From the NCBI GenBank assembly GCA_043738425.1, contig JAYUGJ010000016.1, positions 1 through 54,258 of the forward strand: DNA of 54,258 bases. Reading direction: 5' to 3'. Within the stretch, counting starts at the first letter, position 1. Every line of letters starts with the position of its first letter. The translations under genes and the position numbers were made by a program. Below the pieces are notes generated by a model. That model saw nothing but the letters and a program-made list of their open reading frames with translations. It was not told the DNA's origin and ran no database searches. Positions 44,342-52,660 of the stretch are shown here, piece by piece. Source of the DNA: PBB1 sp043738425. Lineage in GTDB: Bacteria > Pseudomonadota > Gammaproteobacteria > Burkholderiales > Burkholderiaceae_C.

Positions 44342-45904
44342 ATGACCGCTGACCACGCCCCTTCCGCTACGCCAACCACCACCACCGCAGGCCCCGCGGC
44401 AGACGAAAATCAGTTGATCACCGAACGCCGCGAGAAGCTGGCCGCGATCCGCGAGTCATCGAAAGCCAGCGGCGGCGTCGCCTTCCCGAACGACTTCAAG
44501 CCCGCGCACCGCGCCGCCGAATTGGTCACAGCGCACAGCGAGCGCAGCAACGAGGAACTCGAAGCACTGAACCTCACGGTCAGCGTGGCAGGTCGGATGA
44601 TGCTCAAGCGGGTAATGGGCAAGGCGAGTTTTTGCACGCTGCAAGACGGCTCGCTGGGCACTACCGGCGGGCGCCTCCAGCTGTTCGTCACCAAGGATTC
44701 GTTGGGTGATGCCGGCTACGAGTCGTTCAAGCACCTCGATCTGGGCGACATCCTCGGTGCCGAGGGCGTGCTGTTCAAAACCAAAACCGGCGAGCTGAGC
44801 GTGCGGGTGAGCGCGCTGCGGCTGCTGACGAAAAGCCTGCGGCCGCTGCCAGACAAGTTCCATGGCATGGCCGACCAGGAACAAAAGTACCGGCAGCGCT
44901 ATGTGGATTTGATTACCGATGCCGATGCGCGCAACCGGTTCATGGCGCGCAGCAAAGCAGTGGCATCGATACGGCAGTTCATGGTCGACCACGATTTCAT
45001 GGAGGTCGAGACGCCGATGCTGCACCCGATCCCGGGCGGCGCCAACGCCAAGCCATTCACCACGCACCACAACGCGCTCGACCAGGACATGTTTTTGCGC
45101 ATCGCGCCCGAGCTGTACCTGAAGCGCTTGATCGTCGGCGGCTTCGAGCGGGTGTTCGAGATCAACCGCAGCTTTCGCAACGAAGGCATCAGCGTGCGGC
45201 ACAACCCCGAATTCACCATGATGGAGTTCTATGCCGCCTACTGGAACCACCACGATTTGATGGACTTCACCGAGCAGGTGCTGCGCCACGCCGCGCGTGT
45301 GGCGACCGGGTCGGCCGCGCTCACCTACGGCGGCAAGCCGGTCGATCTCGACGCGGCATTCACGCGGCTGACGGTGCGCGATTCACTGGTCGAATTTGCC
45401 GGCCTGTCGCTGGCCGAGGCAAACGATGTGGAGACTTTGCGCGCCAAATTACATGCACACGGCACGGCCGCGCCGGCGCACTGGCAGCTGCCCGAATTGC
45501 AGTTCGGTTTGTTCGAAGCGGTGGTCGAGTCGCAACTGTGGGCACCGACCTTCATCACCGATTACCCGGTGGAAGTGAGCCCACTGGCGCGCGCCTCCGA
45601 CAGCAACCCGGCCATCACCGAACGCTTCGAGTTGTTCATCACCGGCCGCGAATACGCCAACGGTTTCAGCGAGTTGAACGATGCCGAAGACCAAGCCGCG
45701 CGCTTCCAGTCCCAGGTCTCCAATAAAGACGCCGGCGACGAAGAAGCGATGTACTACGACGCCGATTTCATCCGCGCGCTCGAATACGGCATGCCGCCCA
45801 CTGGCGGCTGCGGCATCGGACTCGACCGGCTGATGATGTTGATCACCGACAGCCCGAGCATCCGCGATGTGATCTTGTTTCCGTCGCTGCGCAAGGAAGC
45901 GTGA
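44342..45904 (+). CDS. lysS: Lysyl-tRNA synthetase, class II
   Basis: Charges tRNA-Lys. The 520-aa protein has the N-terminal OB-fold anticodon-binding domain (about 70-185, VAGRMMLKRVMGKASFCTLQDG), motif 1 (VASIRQFMVDHDFMEVETPMLHPIPGGANAKPF region), motif 2 (FEINRSFRNEGISVRHNPEFTMMEFY) and motif 3 (GCGIGLDRLMMLITDSPSIRDVILFP). A short Thr/Ala-rich stretch precedes the QLITERREKL start of the family. Confidence 0.97.
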   Translation: MTADHAPSATPTTTTAGPAADENQLITERREKLAAIRESSKASGGVAFPNDFKPAHRAAELVTAHSERSNEELEALNLTVSVAGRMMLKRVMGKASFCTLQDGSLGTTGGRLQLFVTKDSLGDAGYESFKHLDLGDILGAEGVLFKTKTGELSVRVSALRLLTKSLRPLPDKFHGMADQEQKYRQRYVDLITDADARNRFMARSKAVASIRQFMVDHDFMEVETPMLHPIPGGANAKPFTTHHNALDQDMFLRIAPELYLKRLIVGGFERVFEINRSFRNEGISVRHNPEFTMMEFYAAYWNHHDLMDFTEQVLRHAARVATGSAALTYGGKPVDLDAAFTRLTVRDSLVEFAGLSLAEANDVETLRAKLHAHGTAAPAHWQLPELQFGLFEAVVESQLWAPTFITDYPVEVSPLARASDSNPAITERFELFITGREYANGFSELNDAEDQAARFQSQVSNKDAGDEEAMYYDADFIRALEYGMPPTGGCGIGLDRLMMLITDSPSIRDVILFPSLRKEA

Positions 45905-45944
45905 GGCGGCACCGCGCCGCACTGCGCGCTGCCGAGGCCACCGC

Positions 45945-46535
45945 ATGCAAGACCGCCTGACCCACCTCGCCGACATCGACGCCGCCATCTGGCGTGAACT
46001 CAGCCGCGCCACCCACGACCGCCACCATGAGTGGCGCACGGTGGTGCTGGCAACCGTCGCACAGCGTCACGGTGAAGCGGTGGCCGACGCACGCAACGTG
46101 GTGCTGCGCGAGGTGGCCGCCCACGCCCGACAGCTGGTGATCTACACCGATGCGCGCGCGGCCAAAGCGCAGCAGCTGCGCACGCACCCGCAGGCCAGCA
46201 TCGTGATGTGGTCACGGCGTTTGGGCTGGCAACTGCGCTGCCAGGTGCGCTTGACGATCGACACTGCCGGTGCCGCCGTCGATTCGCGGTGGAGTCAGGT
46301 CAGGCAAACCGCCGCGGCGCACGATTACCTTTCACCGCAGGCGCCGGGCAGGTCGCTGCCAGCTGCATCGACCACCGCACCCGCAGCGGCACCGGCAACG
46401 TCGCCCATCACCAGCGCCCACCACTTCGCCGTGGTCACTGCACAAGTCGATGCCATCGACTGGCTGGAGCTGCACCGCGAAGGCCACCGACGGGCACAGT
46501 TTTCAAGCGCCGCCGCGCAATGGTTGCAGCCGTGA
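45945..46535 (+). CDS. Pyridoxamine-phosphate-oxidase-fold FMN-binding protein
   Basis: The 196-aa protein begins MQDRLTHLADIDAAIWRELSRATHDRHHEWRTVVLATV and contains the ADARNVVLREVAAHARQLVIYTDARAAKAQQL and ASIVMWSRRLGWQLRCQVRLTI segments of the split-barrel flavin/PNPOx-like family. It lacks the full C-terminal substrate motif of PdxH, so it is a relative rather than the vitamin B6 enzyme; function unknown. It starts 40 nt after lysS. An Ala/Pro/Thr-rich insert occupies about residues 138-160. Confidence 0.75.
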   Translation: MQDRLTHLADIDAAIWRELSRATHDRHHEWRTVVLATVAQRHGEAVADARNVVLREVAAHARQLVIYTDARAAKAQQLRTHPQASIVMWSRRLGWQLRCQVRLTIDTAGAAVDSRWSQVRQTAAAHDYLSPQAPGRSLPAASTTAPAAAPATSPITSAHHFAVVTAQVDAIDWLELHREGHRRAQFSSAAAQWLQP

Positions 46536-46606
46536 GGTGCACCCGGGTTTTGCTGCGTTGACCGCGGGCGGGCCAGTCGGTCGGCCGTCGGTCCAGCGCT
46601 TGCTCG

Positions 46607-48394
46607 TTACTTGCCACGCCGCCGCCAAAAACGCGGCAACTCCGCGAAGCGCGCCAGCGCAGGCTGGCACGCCTGCAACGCCTGCAGCCGTTGCGCGGCG
46701 AGCCAGCCGAGCGCGAACAACGCCCGCGCATCATTCGGCGCCGCGCCCGAATACAGCGCCACGCCGACGGCTACATCGTTGACCACGCCCAATCGATCTT
46801 GCAAACCGCGCAGGCCTTTCACGTACCTGCGCACTGCGCACGCATCGAACGCGCCGGCTGCAAATTCGGTCGCGTAACGCAGCTGCTTGATGCGCTTGCG
46901 CAAGCGGTGGCGGCCTGCGTCGTCGAGGGTGTCGAATGCCAGCGCGTCGACCACGGCCCGCCGATGCCAGCGGTTCAGCCGCCGGCCGAGTTGCTCGCGC
47001 AGCGTCGGCACCGCAGCTGGCGTGGTGGCGGTTGTGGCGGTTGTGGCGCTGGTGGCGCTGGTGGCGCTGGTGGCGCTTGTAGTAGTTACGGAATTCGTGG
47101 CCACCGGTGCCGCATGCGCCACTGCACCGCCGGGTGCCGCATCGCGGGGCACCGTGGCACGCTGTACCTGCGCCATCAGGTTGAGCAACAACGCTTGGGT
47201 AGCGGCCCCGCGAATCCGCTCGGTGGGCGATAACTCGGTAGCTGACGGGGCGGTAGGCGACAGCGTGGTGCGCGCGGCAAAAAACGCCGGCGCGGCGTCT
47301 GCCAGGCCGACGGCACCGAGTGCGCGTGCCAGGTCTATAGCCAGCGGCTCGGCCACTGCCGCACGATCGCGCGCTGCGCCCAATTCGCGAAACAACACCG
47401 CCGCACCATCGGCCCAGGCCTGATCCAGCGGCGCGGCTCGGGTCGGCGCTGCCAGCGCGTCGGCAGGCGCATCCACTGCCGCCGCAGCCACCGAGCGCAC
47501 CGCAAAAAACCGCAGCGCAGTGCGCAGTCGGCGCAAGCCGACGCGCAGTTGGTGCACATGCTCAGGCGCGTGCACGCCGCTGGCGATTTGGCTGGCGTTG
47601 ACGCTGATTTGCTCCAGGCACGACTGCCACACCAGCGTGTTCGACTGCGCCAGCGTCATCGATTTCGACAACTGCACCGCGGTCGCTGTTCGCGGCGCGG
47701 CCATCGGCACGTCACGCGCCAACAGGCCGCCGAGTTCGGCTTTGCTGCGCGTGTCGAGCCACAGACCGTGGCGCGCCACCCAGCGCTGTGCGGTGCCGAG
47801 CAGGGCCTGCGGGCTGCCGCTTTTAAGTTCGATCTCCAGCTCGCACACCGCCATGCGCCGCGGCGTGGCGGCCGGGCCACCGTCGATCGTGCCGACATCG
47901 AACGCAAGCTCGACCGTGCCACCGGCCACCCGCACGGTGCGCGCGCGCCGCCAGATGTCGGTACCCATCACACGCTGCAGCATCGCGCAGCCGCGGCCGC
48001 CCCTGTTCTTGCCACCGCCACCGCCGCTGCCACCGCCCCCACCACCGCCAGCGGCCTTCAGGTGTTTCAACAACGCCGCGCCGACCGCGGTGCCAGCGTG
48101 CAGTTGCGGATCAACCGTCGGTACGGCCGCACCGGTTGCGGTGCGCGCCACGTTGTGCTCACTGCGCGCCATGCCAGCGCCGTCGGCCAGCGTGCCTTTC
48201 AGCGTTTGCACCCAGTGCCGGCCTTCCTTGCGCAAACGCAACGCCATGCCAGCGGCCGCCAGTGCGCCGTCGGCGGTGTCGAAATAGGCGGCCTGCAGGC
48301 GCACGCGCGGTGCGTTTTGCGCGCCCGCTACTGCGGCTTCGACCGCCTTGCGGCTGGCGACCGGCACCTGGAACTTCAGTTCGACTTCTGTCAT
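46607..48394 (-). CDS. CYTH-CHAD protein
   Basis: The 595-aa protein begins MTEVELKFQVPVASRKAVEAAV, the ExExK-type metal and triphosphate-binding motif of the CYTH domain (about 1-215), followed by a CHAD domain (about 255-590) rich in His and Arg: HVHQLRVGLRRLRTALRFF and DDAGRHRLRKRIKQLRYATEF...VKGLRGLQDRLGVVNDVAVG. Such proteins are inorganic triphosphatases and CHAD domains bind polyphosphate. Two low-complexity inserts are odd: a Gly-rich run in the CYTH domain (about 112-126) and a Thr/Ser/Ala repeat in the CHAD domain (about 440-460), both encoded by short tandem repeats. The ATG at 48394 is chosen by the family start. Confidence 0.88.
   Translation of the reverse strand: MTEVELKFQVPVASRKAVEAAVAGAQNAPRVRLQAAYFDTADGALAAAGMALRLRKEGRHWVQTLKGTLADGAGMARSEHNVARTATGAAVPTVDPQLHAGTAVGAALLKHLKAAGGGGGGGSGGGGGKNRGGRGCAMLQRVMGTDIWRRARTVRVAGGTVELAFDVGTIDGGPAATPRRMAVCELEIELKSGSPQALLGTAQRWVARHGLWLDTRSKAELGGLLARDVPMAAPRTATAVQLSKSMTLAQSNTLVWQSCLEQISVNASQIASGVHAPEHVHQLRVGLRRLRTALRFFAVRSVAAAAVDAPADALAAPTRAAPLDQAWADGAAVLFRELGAARDRAAVAEPLAIDLARALGAVGLADAAPAFFAARTTLSPTAPSATELSPTERIRGAATQALLLNLMAQVQRATVPRDAAPGGAVAHAAPVATNSVTTTSATSATSATSATTATTATTPAAVPTLREQLGRRLNRWHRRAVVDALAFDTLDDAGRHRLRKRIKQLRYATEFAAGAFDACAVRRYVKGLRGLQDRLGVVNDVAVGVALYSGAAPNDARALFALGWLAAQRLQALQACQPALARFAELPRFWRRRGK
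47023..47079. repeat. GGTGGCGCT-type short tandem repeats within the CHAD gene
   Basis: Repeats of GGTGGC(GCT/GGTT) fill this stretch, with three near-identical 9-mers at about 47051-47077. On the coding (minus) strand they give the Thr-Ser-Ala/Thr-Ala run of the protein. Similar tracts are found in era, rhlE and the Fur-like gene. Confidence 0.75.
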
Positions 48395-48659
48395 GGCCGC
48401 ATGCTGACAGGGCGCTTGGCGAATTTGATGAAACGCAGCCCGCGCTGCACGCGCGACTAGAACTGTGGCGAACACTCACCACGACGGGCGGGCGTCTTTT
48501 GACGTGGTGAGCGGGCATGAGGGAAAGGCTCTCACGCACTCAGCCGCTACAGCCCGGCCGACCGTGCGGCCACCGGCAGGTCACGCCGTAAACTTGCGCC
48601 CTCCCCTGATTTCACTGCGCGAAACACGCTGCCTTGCAACGGTTTCGCCCCGCCCGACC

Positions 48660-48863
48660 ATGCCGCTGTTTTGGAAGCCCTACAAGTCGGACGTGACCGC
48701 CTTCATCGACACCTTGAAGGCGCGCAAACCCACATTGGAAGACGAGCAGCGCGCCGGACGCGCACTGCTGTGGGACCAGCGGGTCGACCGCGATGCGCAA
48801 GCCGACGACGCCGAGTCGCGCGTGGCGCAACAGCCCTACGTGTACCAGACCGGGCCGAAGTAG
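48660..48863 (+). CDS. DUF3460 small protein
   Basis: The 67-aa protein begins MPLFWKPYKSDVTAFIDTLKARKPTLEDEQRAGRALLWD, a conserved betaproteobacterial domain of unknown function, always small and often next to scpA. The stop lies 14 nt before the scpA start. 265 nt upstream, in the gap to the divergent CYTH-CHAD gene, no other gene is seen. Confidence 0.85.
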   Translation: MPLFWKPYKSDVTAFIDTLKARKPTLEDEQRAGRALLWDQRVDRDAQADDAESRVAQQPYVYQTGPK

Positions 48864-48877
48864 GCGCGCTGCCGGCG

Positions 48878-49750
48878 ATGACGGTTGCCGAACTCAGCGC
48901 CGCTGGCGCGCTAGGCCCGGCCGATGCGAACGACGCTGCGGCCGCTGGCCTGCACCCGCTGGTGCGCGACGGCGTCGCGGTGGCGCGGTTGTACGGCGAG
49001 CCGCTGTTCAAGCTGCCGCACGATTTGTACATACCGCCCGACGCGTTGCAGCTGTTTCTCGAAGCGTTCGAGGGCCCGCTGGATTTGCTGCTGTACCTGA
49101 TACGCAGGCAAAACTTCAACATCCTCGACATCCCGCTGGCCGATGTGACGCGGCAGTACCTGGCCTACGTCGATCAAATTCGCCACACCAACCTCGAGCT
49201 CGCCAGCGAATACCTGTTGATGGCGGCGATGCTGATCGAGATCAAATCGCGCATGCTGCTGCCGCCGAAAAAGTCGGCCGATGGGGTGGAGGCTGAAGAC
49301 CCGCGTGCCGAGCTGGTGCGCCGCCTGGTCGAATACGAACAAATGAAGCTGGCGGCGGCGCGCATCGATGCGCTGCCTGTCGTGGGCCGCGACTTCTTGC
49401 GGGCGCAGGTGTACACCGCGCCATCGACTGCGCAGCACTTTCCCGAGGTCAACGCTGATGAATTGCGCGCCGCCTGGGCCGACGTGCTGCGGCGCGCGAA
49501 CTTGACGCAACACCACACGATTCACCGCGAACAATTGAGCGTGCGCGAACACATGGGCATCGTGCTGCGGGCCTTGCAGGGCCGAAAATTCGTCGAGTTC
49601 CATGAGTTGTTCGATGTGTCGCTCGGCCAGCCGGTGCTGGTGGTGACGTTCATCGCGCTGCTTGAATTGGCCCGTGAACGACTGCTCGACGTGACGCAAG
49701 CCGAAGCCTACGCGCCGGTTTATGTGCGGCTGGCGTACCAGGCCGCATGA
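48878..49750 (+). CDS. scpA: Segregation and condensation protein A
   Basis: Kleisin subunit of the Smc-ScpAB condensin. The 290-aa protein has the N-terminal ScpA signature FEGPLDLLLYLIRRQNFNILDIPLADVTRQYLAYVDQIRHTNLELASEYLLMAAMLIEIKSRMLLP, a middle linker and a C-terminal winged helix (VVTFIALLELARERLLDVTQ). An N-terminal extension of about 55 residues precedes the family core. No scpB follows; bioB does. Confidence 0.93.
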   Translation: MTVAELSAAGALGPADANDAAAAGLHPLVRDGVAVARLYGEPLFKLPHDLYIPPDALQLFLEAFEGPLDLLLYLIRRQNFNILDIPLADVTRQYLAYVDQIRHTNLELASEYLLMAAMLIEIKSRMLLPPKKSADGVEAEDPRAELVRRLVEYEQMKLAAARIDALPVVGRDFLRAQVYTAPSTAQHFPEVNADELRAAWADVLRRANLTQHHTIHREQLSVREHMGIVLRALQGRKFVEFHELFDVSLGQPVLVVTFIALLELARERLLDVTQAEAYAPVYVRLAYQAA

Positions 49751-49831
49751 GCGCGGCACCGATGCCGCACACGCACACCGATCCCTCCATTCGCACCATC
49801 CGCACCGCGCACCACTGAAAGACCGTTCGTC

Positions 49832-50827
49832 ATGCAAACCGCTCCGATCCAACTCGTTCGCCCCGCCCCTTTGAGCCCGCCGCCGCCAGTGTCGGCGCCG
49901 CGCTGGCAGGTCGCGCAAATTGAAGCGCTCTACGCGCTGCCGCTGCCTGAGCTGCTGTACCAGGCGCAAACCGTGCACCGCGCGCACTTCGATCCGGCCG
50001 AGGTGCAGTTGTCGACGCTGTTGTCGATCAAGACCGGCGGCTGCGCGGAAAACTGCAGCTACTGCCCGCAATCGGCGGCTTACGACACCGGCGTCGAAGC
50101 CACCGCGCTGATGCAAGTCGACGAGGTGCTGGCCGCCGCGCGGCTGGCGCAAGCCGCTGGTGCGACGCGGTTTTGCATGGGCGCGGCCTGGCGCGGCCCG
50201 AAAGACCGCGACATCGACAAAGTCGCCGCGCTGATCAGCGCGGTGAAATCGTTGGGGCTCGAGACCTGCGCCACGCTGGGCATGTTGGGCGACGGGCAAG
50301 CCGAAGCGCTGCGCGATGCAGGCCTCGACTACTACAACCACAACATCGACAGCGCGCCCGACAAATACGCCGACATCGTGCAAACCCGCCAGTTCGACGA
50401 CCGGCTCGACACCTTGCAGCGGGTGCGCAGCGCCGGCGTCAAGGTGTGCTGCGGCGGCATCGTCGGCATGGGCGAGACACGCACCCAACGCGCCGCGTTG
50501 ATCGCCGAGCTGGCCAACATGCAGCCCTACCCCGAATCGGTGCCGATCAACCATTTGGTGCCGGTGGCCGGCACGCCGCTCGAACACCAGGCACCGCTCG
50601 ACCCGTTCGAATTCGTCCGCACGATTGCGGCAGCGCGCATCACCATGCCGCGCACGCGGGTGCGGTTGTCGGCCGGCCGGCAGGCGCTGGGCGATGCGGT
50701 GCAGGCGCTGTGTTTTGCAGCCGGCGCGAACTCGATTTTTTACGGCGACAAGCTGCTGGTCACCGGCAACCCTGATGTCACGGCCGACAAACTGTTGCTG
50801 GCCAATTTGGGCATGCGCGCCGCGTGA
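49832..50827 (+). CDS. bioB: Biotin synthase
   Basis: Radical SAM enzyme that inserts sulfur into dethiobiotin. The 331-aa protein carries the [4Fe-4S] motif C71-x3-C75-x2-C78 (TGGCAENCSYCPQS), the YNHNIDSAPD and CCGGIVGMGETRTQRA segments, and the C-terminal RLSAGRQALGDAVQALCFAAGANSIFYGDKLLVTGNP. It is not next to other bio genes. GTGA overlap with panB. A Pro-rich N-terminus (about 8-24) is unusual but short. Confidence 0.97.
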   Translation: MQTAPIQLVRPAPLSPPPPVSAPRWQVAQIEALYALPLPELLYQAQTVHRAHFDPAEVQLSTLLSIKTGGCAENCSYCPQSAAYDTGVEATALMQVDEVLAAARLAQAAGATRFCMGAAWRGPKDRDIDKVAALISAVKSLGLETCATLGMLGDGQAEALRDAGLDYYNHNIDSAPDKYADIVQTRQFDDRLDTLQRVRSAGVKVCCGGIVGMGETRTQRAALIAELANMQPYPESVPINHLVPVAGTPLEHQAPLDPFEFVRTIAAARITMPRTRVRLSAGRQALGDAVQALCFAAGANSIFYGDKLLVTGNPDVTADKLLLANLGMRAA

Positions 50828-51675
50828 ACACGCCGACCGCCCCTGTCGCTGGTGCGGCATCTGCCACCCCGGCGGCGCGCAAACCGATCACGCTGCACCG
50901 GCTGCGTGAAATGCACGCGGCCAGCGAGCCGATCAGCATGCTCACCTGCTACGACGCGGCGTTCGCGCGCGTGCTCGACCACGCCGGCGTCGACTGCCTG
51001 CTGGTCGGCGATTCACTCGGCATGGTGTTGCAAGGTGCCGCCAGCACGGTGCCGGTCTCGCTGGCCGACATGGCCTACCACGTGCGCTGCGTAGCGCGTG
51101 GCAACCACAGCGCCTGGGTCATCGGCGACCTGCCGTTCGGCAGCTACCACCAGTCGGATGCGCAGGCAGTCGACAGCGCGGTCGCGTTGATGCAGGCCGG
51201 TGCGCACATGGTCAAGCTCGAAGGTGGCGGCTGGACCGCGCACACCGTGCGCTGCCTGACGCAACGCGGCATACCGGTGTGCGCCCACCTCGGCCTGACG
51301 CCGCAATCGGTGCACGCGCTCGGCGGCTACCGCATCCAGGGCCGCGACGACGCATCGGCCGCCACGCTGCGGCTGCACGCGCAGCAACTGGCCGACGCCG
51401 GCGCGGCGATGGTGGTGCTCGAGCTGATGCCGTCGGCGCTGGCGGCATCGATCACCGCGATGCTGCCGATACCGGTGATCGGCATCGGGGCCGGCGTCGA
51501 CTGCTCGGGCCAGGTGCTGGTGTTGCACGACATGCTGGGCCTAGGTCACGGCAAACAACCGCGCTTCGTGCGCAACTTCATGCACGGTGCCACGTCTATC
51601 GAAAGCGCGGTCGCCGGCTACGTCGCCGATGTCAAAGCGCGTCGGTTCCCCGACCCGGTGCTGCACGGCTACTGA
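50824..51675 (+). CDS. panB: 3-methyl-2-oxobutanoate hydroxymethyltransferase
   Basis: First committed step of pantothenate synthesis: ketoisovalerate to ketopantoate with methylene-tetrahydrofolate. The 283-aa TIM barrel has MLTCYDAAFARVLD, LLVGDSLGMVLQG, VIGDLPFGSY, MVKLEGG, HLGLTPQSVHALGGYRIQGR and PVIGIGAGVDCSGQVLVLHDMLGL. The start is a GTG that overlaps the bioB stop by 4 nt; about 25 residues precede the family core. Confidence 0.96.
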   Translation: MNTPTAPVAGAASATPAARKPITLHRLREMHAASEPISMLTCYDAAFARVLDHAGVDCLLVGDSLGMVLQGAASTVPVSLADMAYHVRCVARGNHSAWVIGDLPFGSYHQSDAQAVDSAVALMQAGAHMVKLEGGGWTAHTVRCLTQRGIPVCAHLGLTPQSVHALGGYRIQGRDDASAATLRLHAQQLADAGAAMVVLELMPSALAASITAMLPIPVIGIGAGVDCSGQVLVLHDMLGLGHGKQPRFVRNFMHGATSIESAVAGYVADVKARRFPDPVLHGY

Positions 51676-51677
51676 CC

Positions 51678-52532
51678 ATGCACCTGGTTCACACGGTGCA
51701 AGCCTTGCGCGCCGCGCTGCCGCAGCCCAGCGCCTGTGCGTTCGTGCCGACGATGGGCAACCTGCACGCCGGCCATCTGGCGTTGGTCAGCCAAGCCGCA
51801 TCGCACGGACTGCCGGTGGTTGCCAGCATCTTCGTCAACCGCTTGCAGTTCGCGCCGCACGAAGACTTCGACCGCTACCCGCGCACGCTGGAGCGCGACT
51901 GCGAACTGCTGCGCGGTGCCGGTTGCGACATCGTTTTTGCGCCCGACGAGCGCGCGCTGTACCCCGAGCCGCAAACCTTCAAAGTGCTGCCCGACCCGGC
52001 ACTGGCCGACATACTGGAAGGCCACTTCCGACCCGGCTTTTTTACCGGCGTGTGCACCGTGGTGATGAAGCTGTTCGGTGCGGTGCAGCCACGCGTTGCG
52101 GTGTTCGGCAAAAAAGACTATCAACAGCTGCTGGTGATACGCCGCATGGCGCACCAGTTCGCGCTGCCGATCACCATCGACGCTTGCGAAACCAGCCGCA
52201 GCGCCACCGCAGCGTCCGAAGGCCTGGCACTGTCGTCGCGCAACGGTTTCCTGAGCGATGCCGAACTGCGGCAGGCCGGCGAACTGTCGCGCGCACTGCG
52301 CACGCTGACCGACCAATTTCGCGCCGGCCAGCTGGCAACCGATGCGCTGGAAGCCCGCGCCTTGCGCGACCTCACCGCGCGCGGCTGGCAACCCGACTAC
52401 CTGACCGTGCGTCGCCAAACCGACCTCGGCAGCCCACCGACCGGCACCGATCGCGCCGGCGCATGGGTCGCGTTGGGTGCCGCCCGGCTGGGCAGCACCC
52501 GGTTGATCGACAACCTGGAATTCACGGTTTGA
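51678..52532 (+). CDS. panC: Pantothenate synthetase
   Basis: ATP-dependent condensation of pantoate and beta-alanine. The 284-aa protein has FVPTMGNLHAGHLALV (HIGH-type motif; Ala replaces the usual Glu), VASIFVNRLQFAPHEDFDRYPRTLERD, VFGKKDYQQLLVIRRM and the SSRNGFLSDAE KMSKS-like motif. 2 nt after panB, so the two form one operon. The HRQLRF-type N-terminal residues follow the usual short start. Confidence 0.96.
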   Translation: MHLVHTVQALRAALPQPSACAFVPTMGNLHAGHLALVSQAASHGLPVVASIFVNRLQFAPHEDFDRYPRTLERDCELLRGAGCDIVFAPDERALYPEPQTFKVLPDPALADILEGHFRPGFFTGVCTVVMKLFGAVQPRVAVFGKKDYQQLLVIRRMAHQFALPITIDACETSRSATAASEGLALSSRNGFLSDAELRQAGELSRALRTLTDQFRAGQLATDALEARALRDLTARGWQPDYLTVRRQTDLGSPPTGTDRAGAWVALGAARLGSTRLIDNLEFTV

Positions 52533-52552
52533 CGCGGTGCCCAACGCAGGGC

Positions 52553-52574
52553 GCACGGTGCATCGCCACCGTGC
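52553..52574 (+). terminator. Possible hairpin after panC
   Basis: 8-bp arms (52553-52560 and 52567-52574) enclose a 6-nt loop 20 nt after the panC stop. No T-run follows, so termination is uncertain. Confidence 0.35.
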
Positions 52575-52600
52575 CAAACAGTCTTGACTGACTTGCCACC

Positions 52601-52660
52601 GATGCCGATGCGATGCCCAAGCCGATGCCCATGCCCATGCCCATACCGATACCGACACCA
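52601..52660 (+). repeat. ATGCCC-type hexamer repeats at the start of a gene
   Basis: The tract carries repeated GATGCC/ATGCCC/ATACCG hexamers. It encodes the Met-Pro repeats at the start of the next protein and offers several in-frame ATG codons (52613, 52625, 52631, 52637), so the true start is uncertain. Confidence 0.75.

Noticed and set aside
48001..48060. Frameshift or assembly error in the Gly-rich part of the CYTH-CHAD gene
   Set aside because: The frame remains open on both sides with recognisable domain sequence, so the run is an in-frame insert; sequencing error cannot be fully excluded.
48911..50860. Open frame of 649 codons on the minus strand across scpA and bioB
   Set aside because: His/Gln/Arg-rich composition typical of antisense frames; the sense genes carry clear catalytic motifs.
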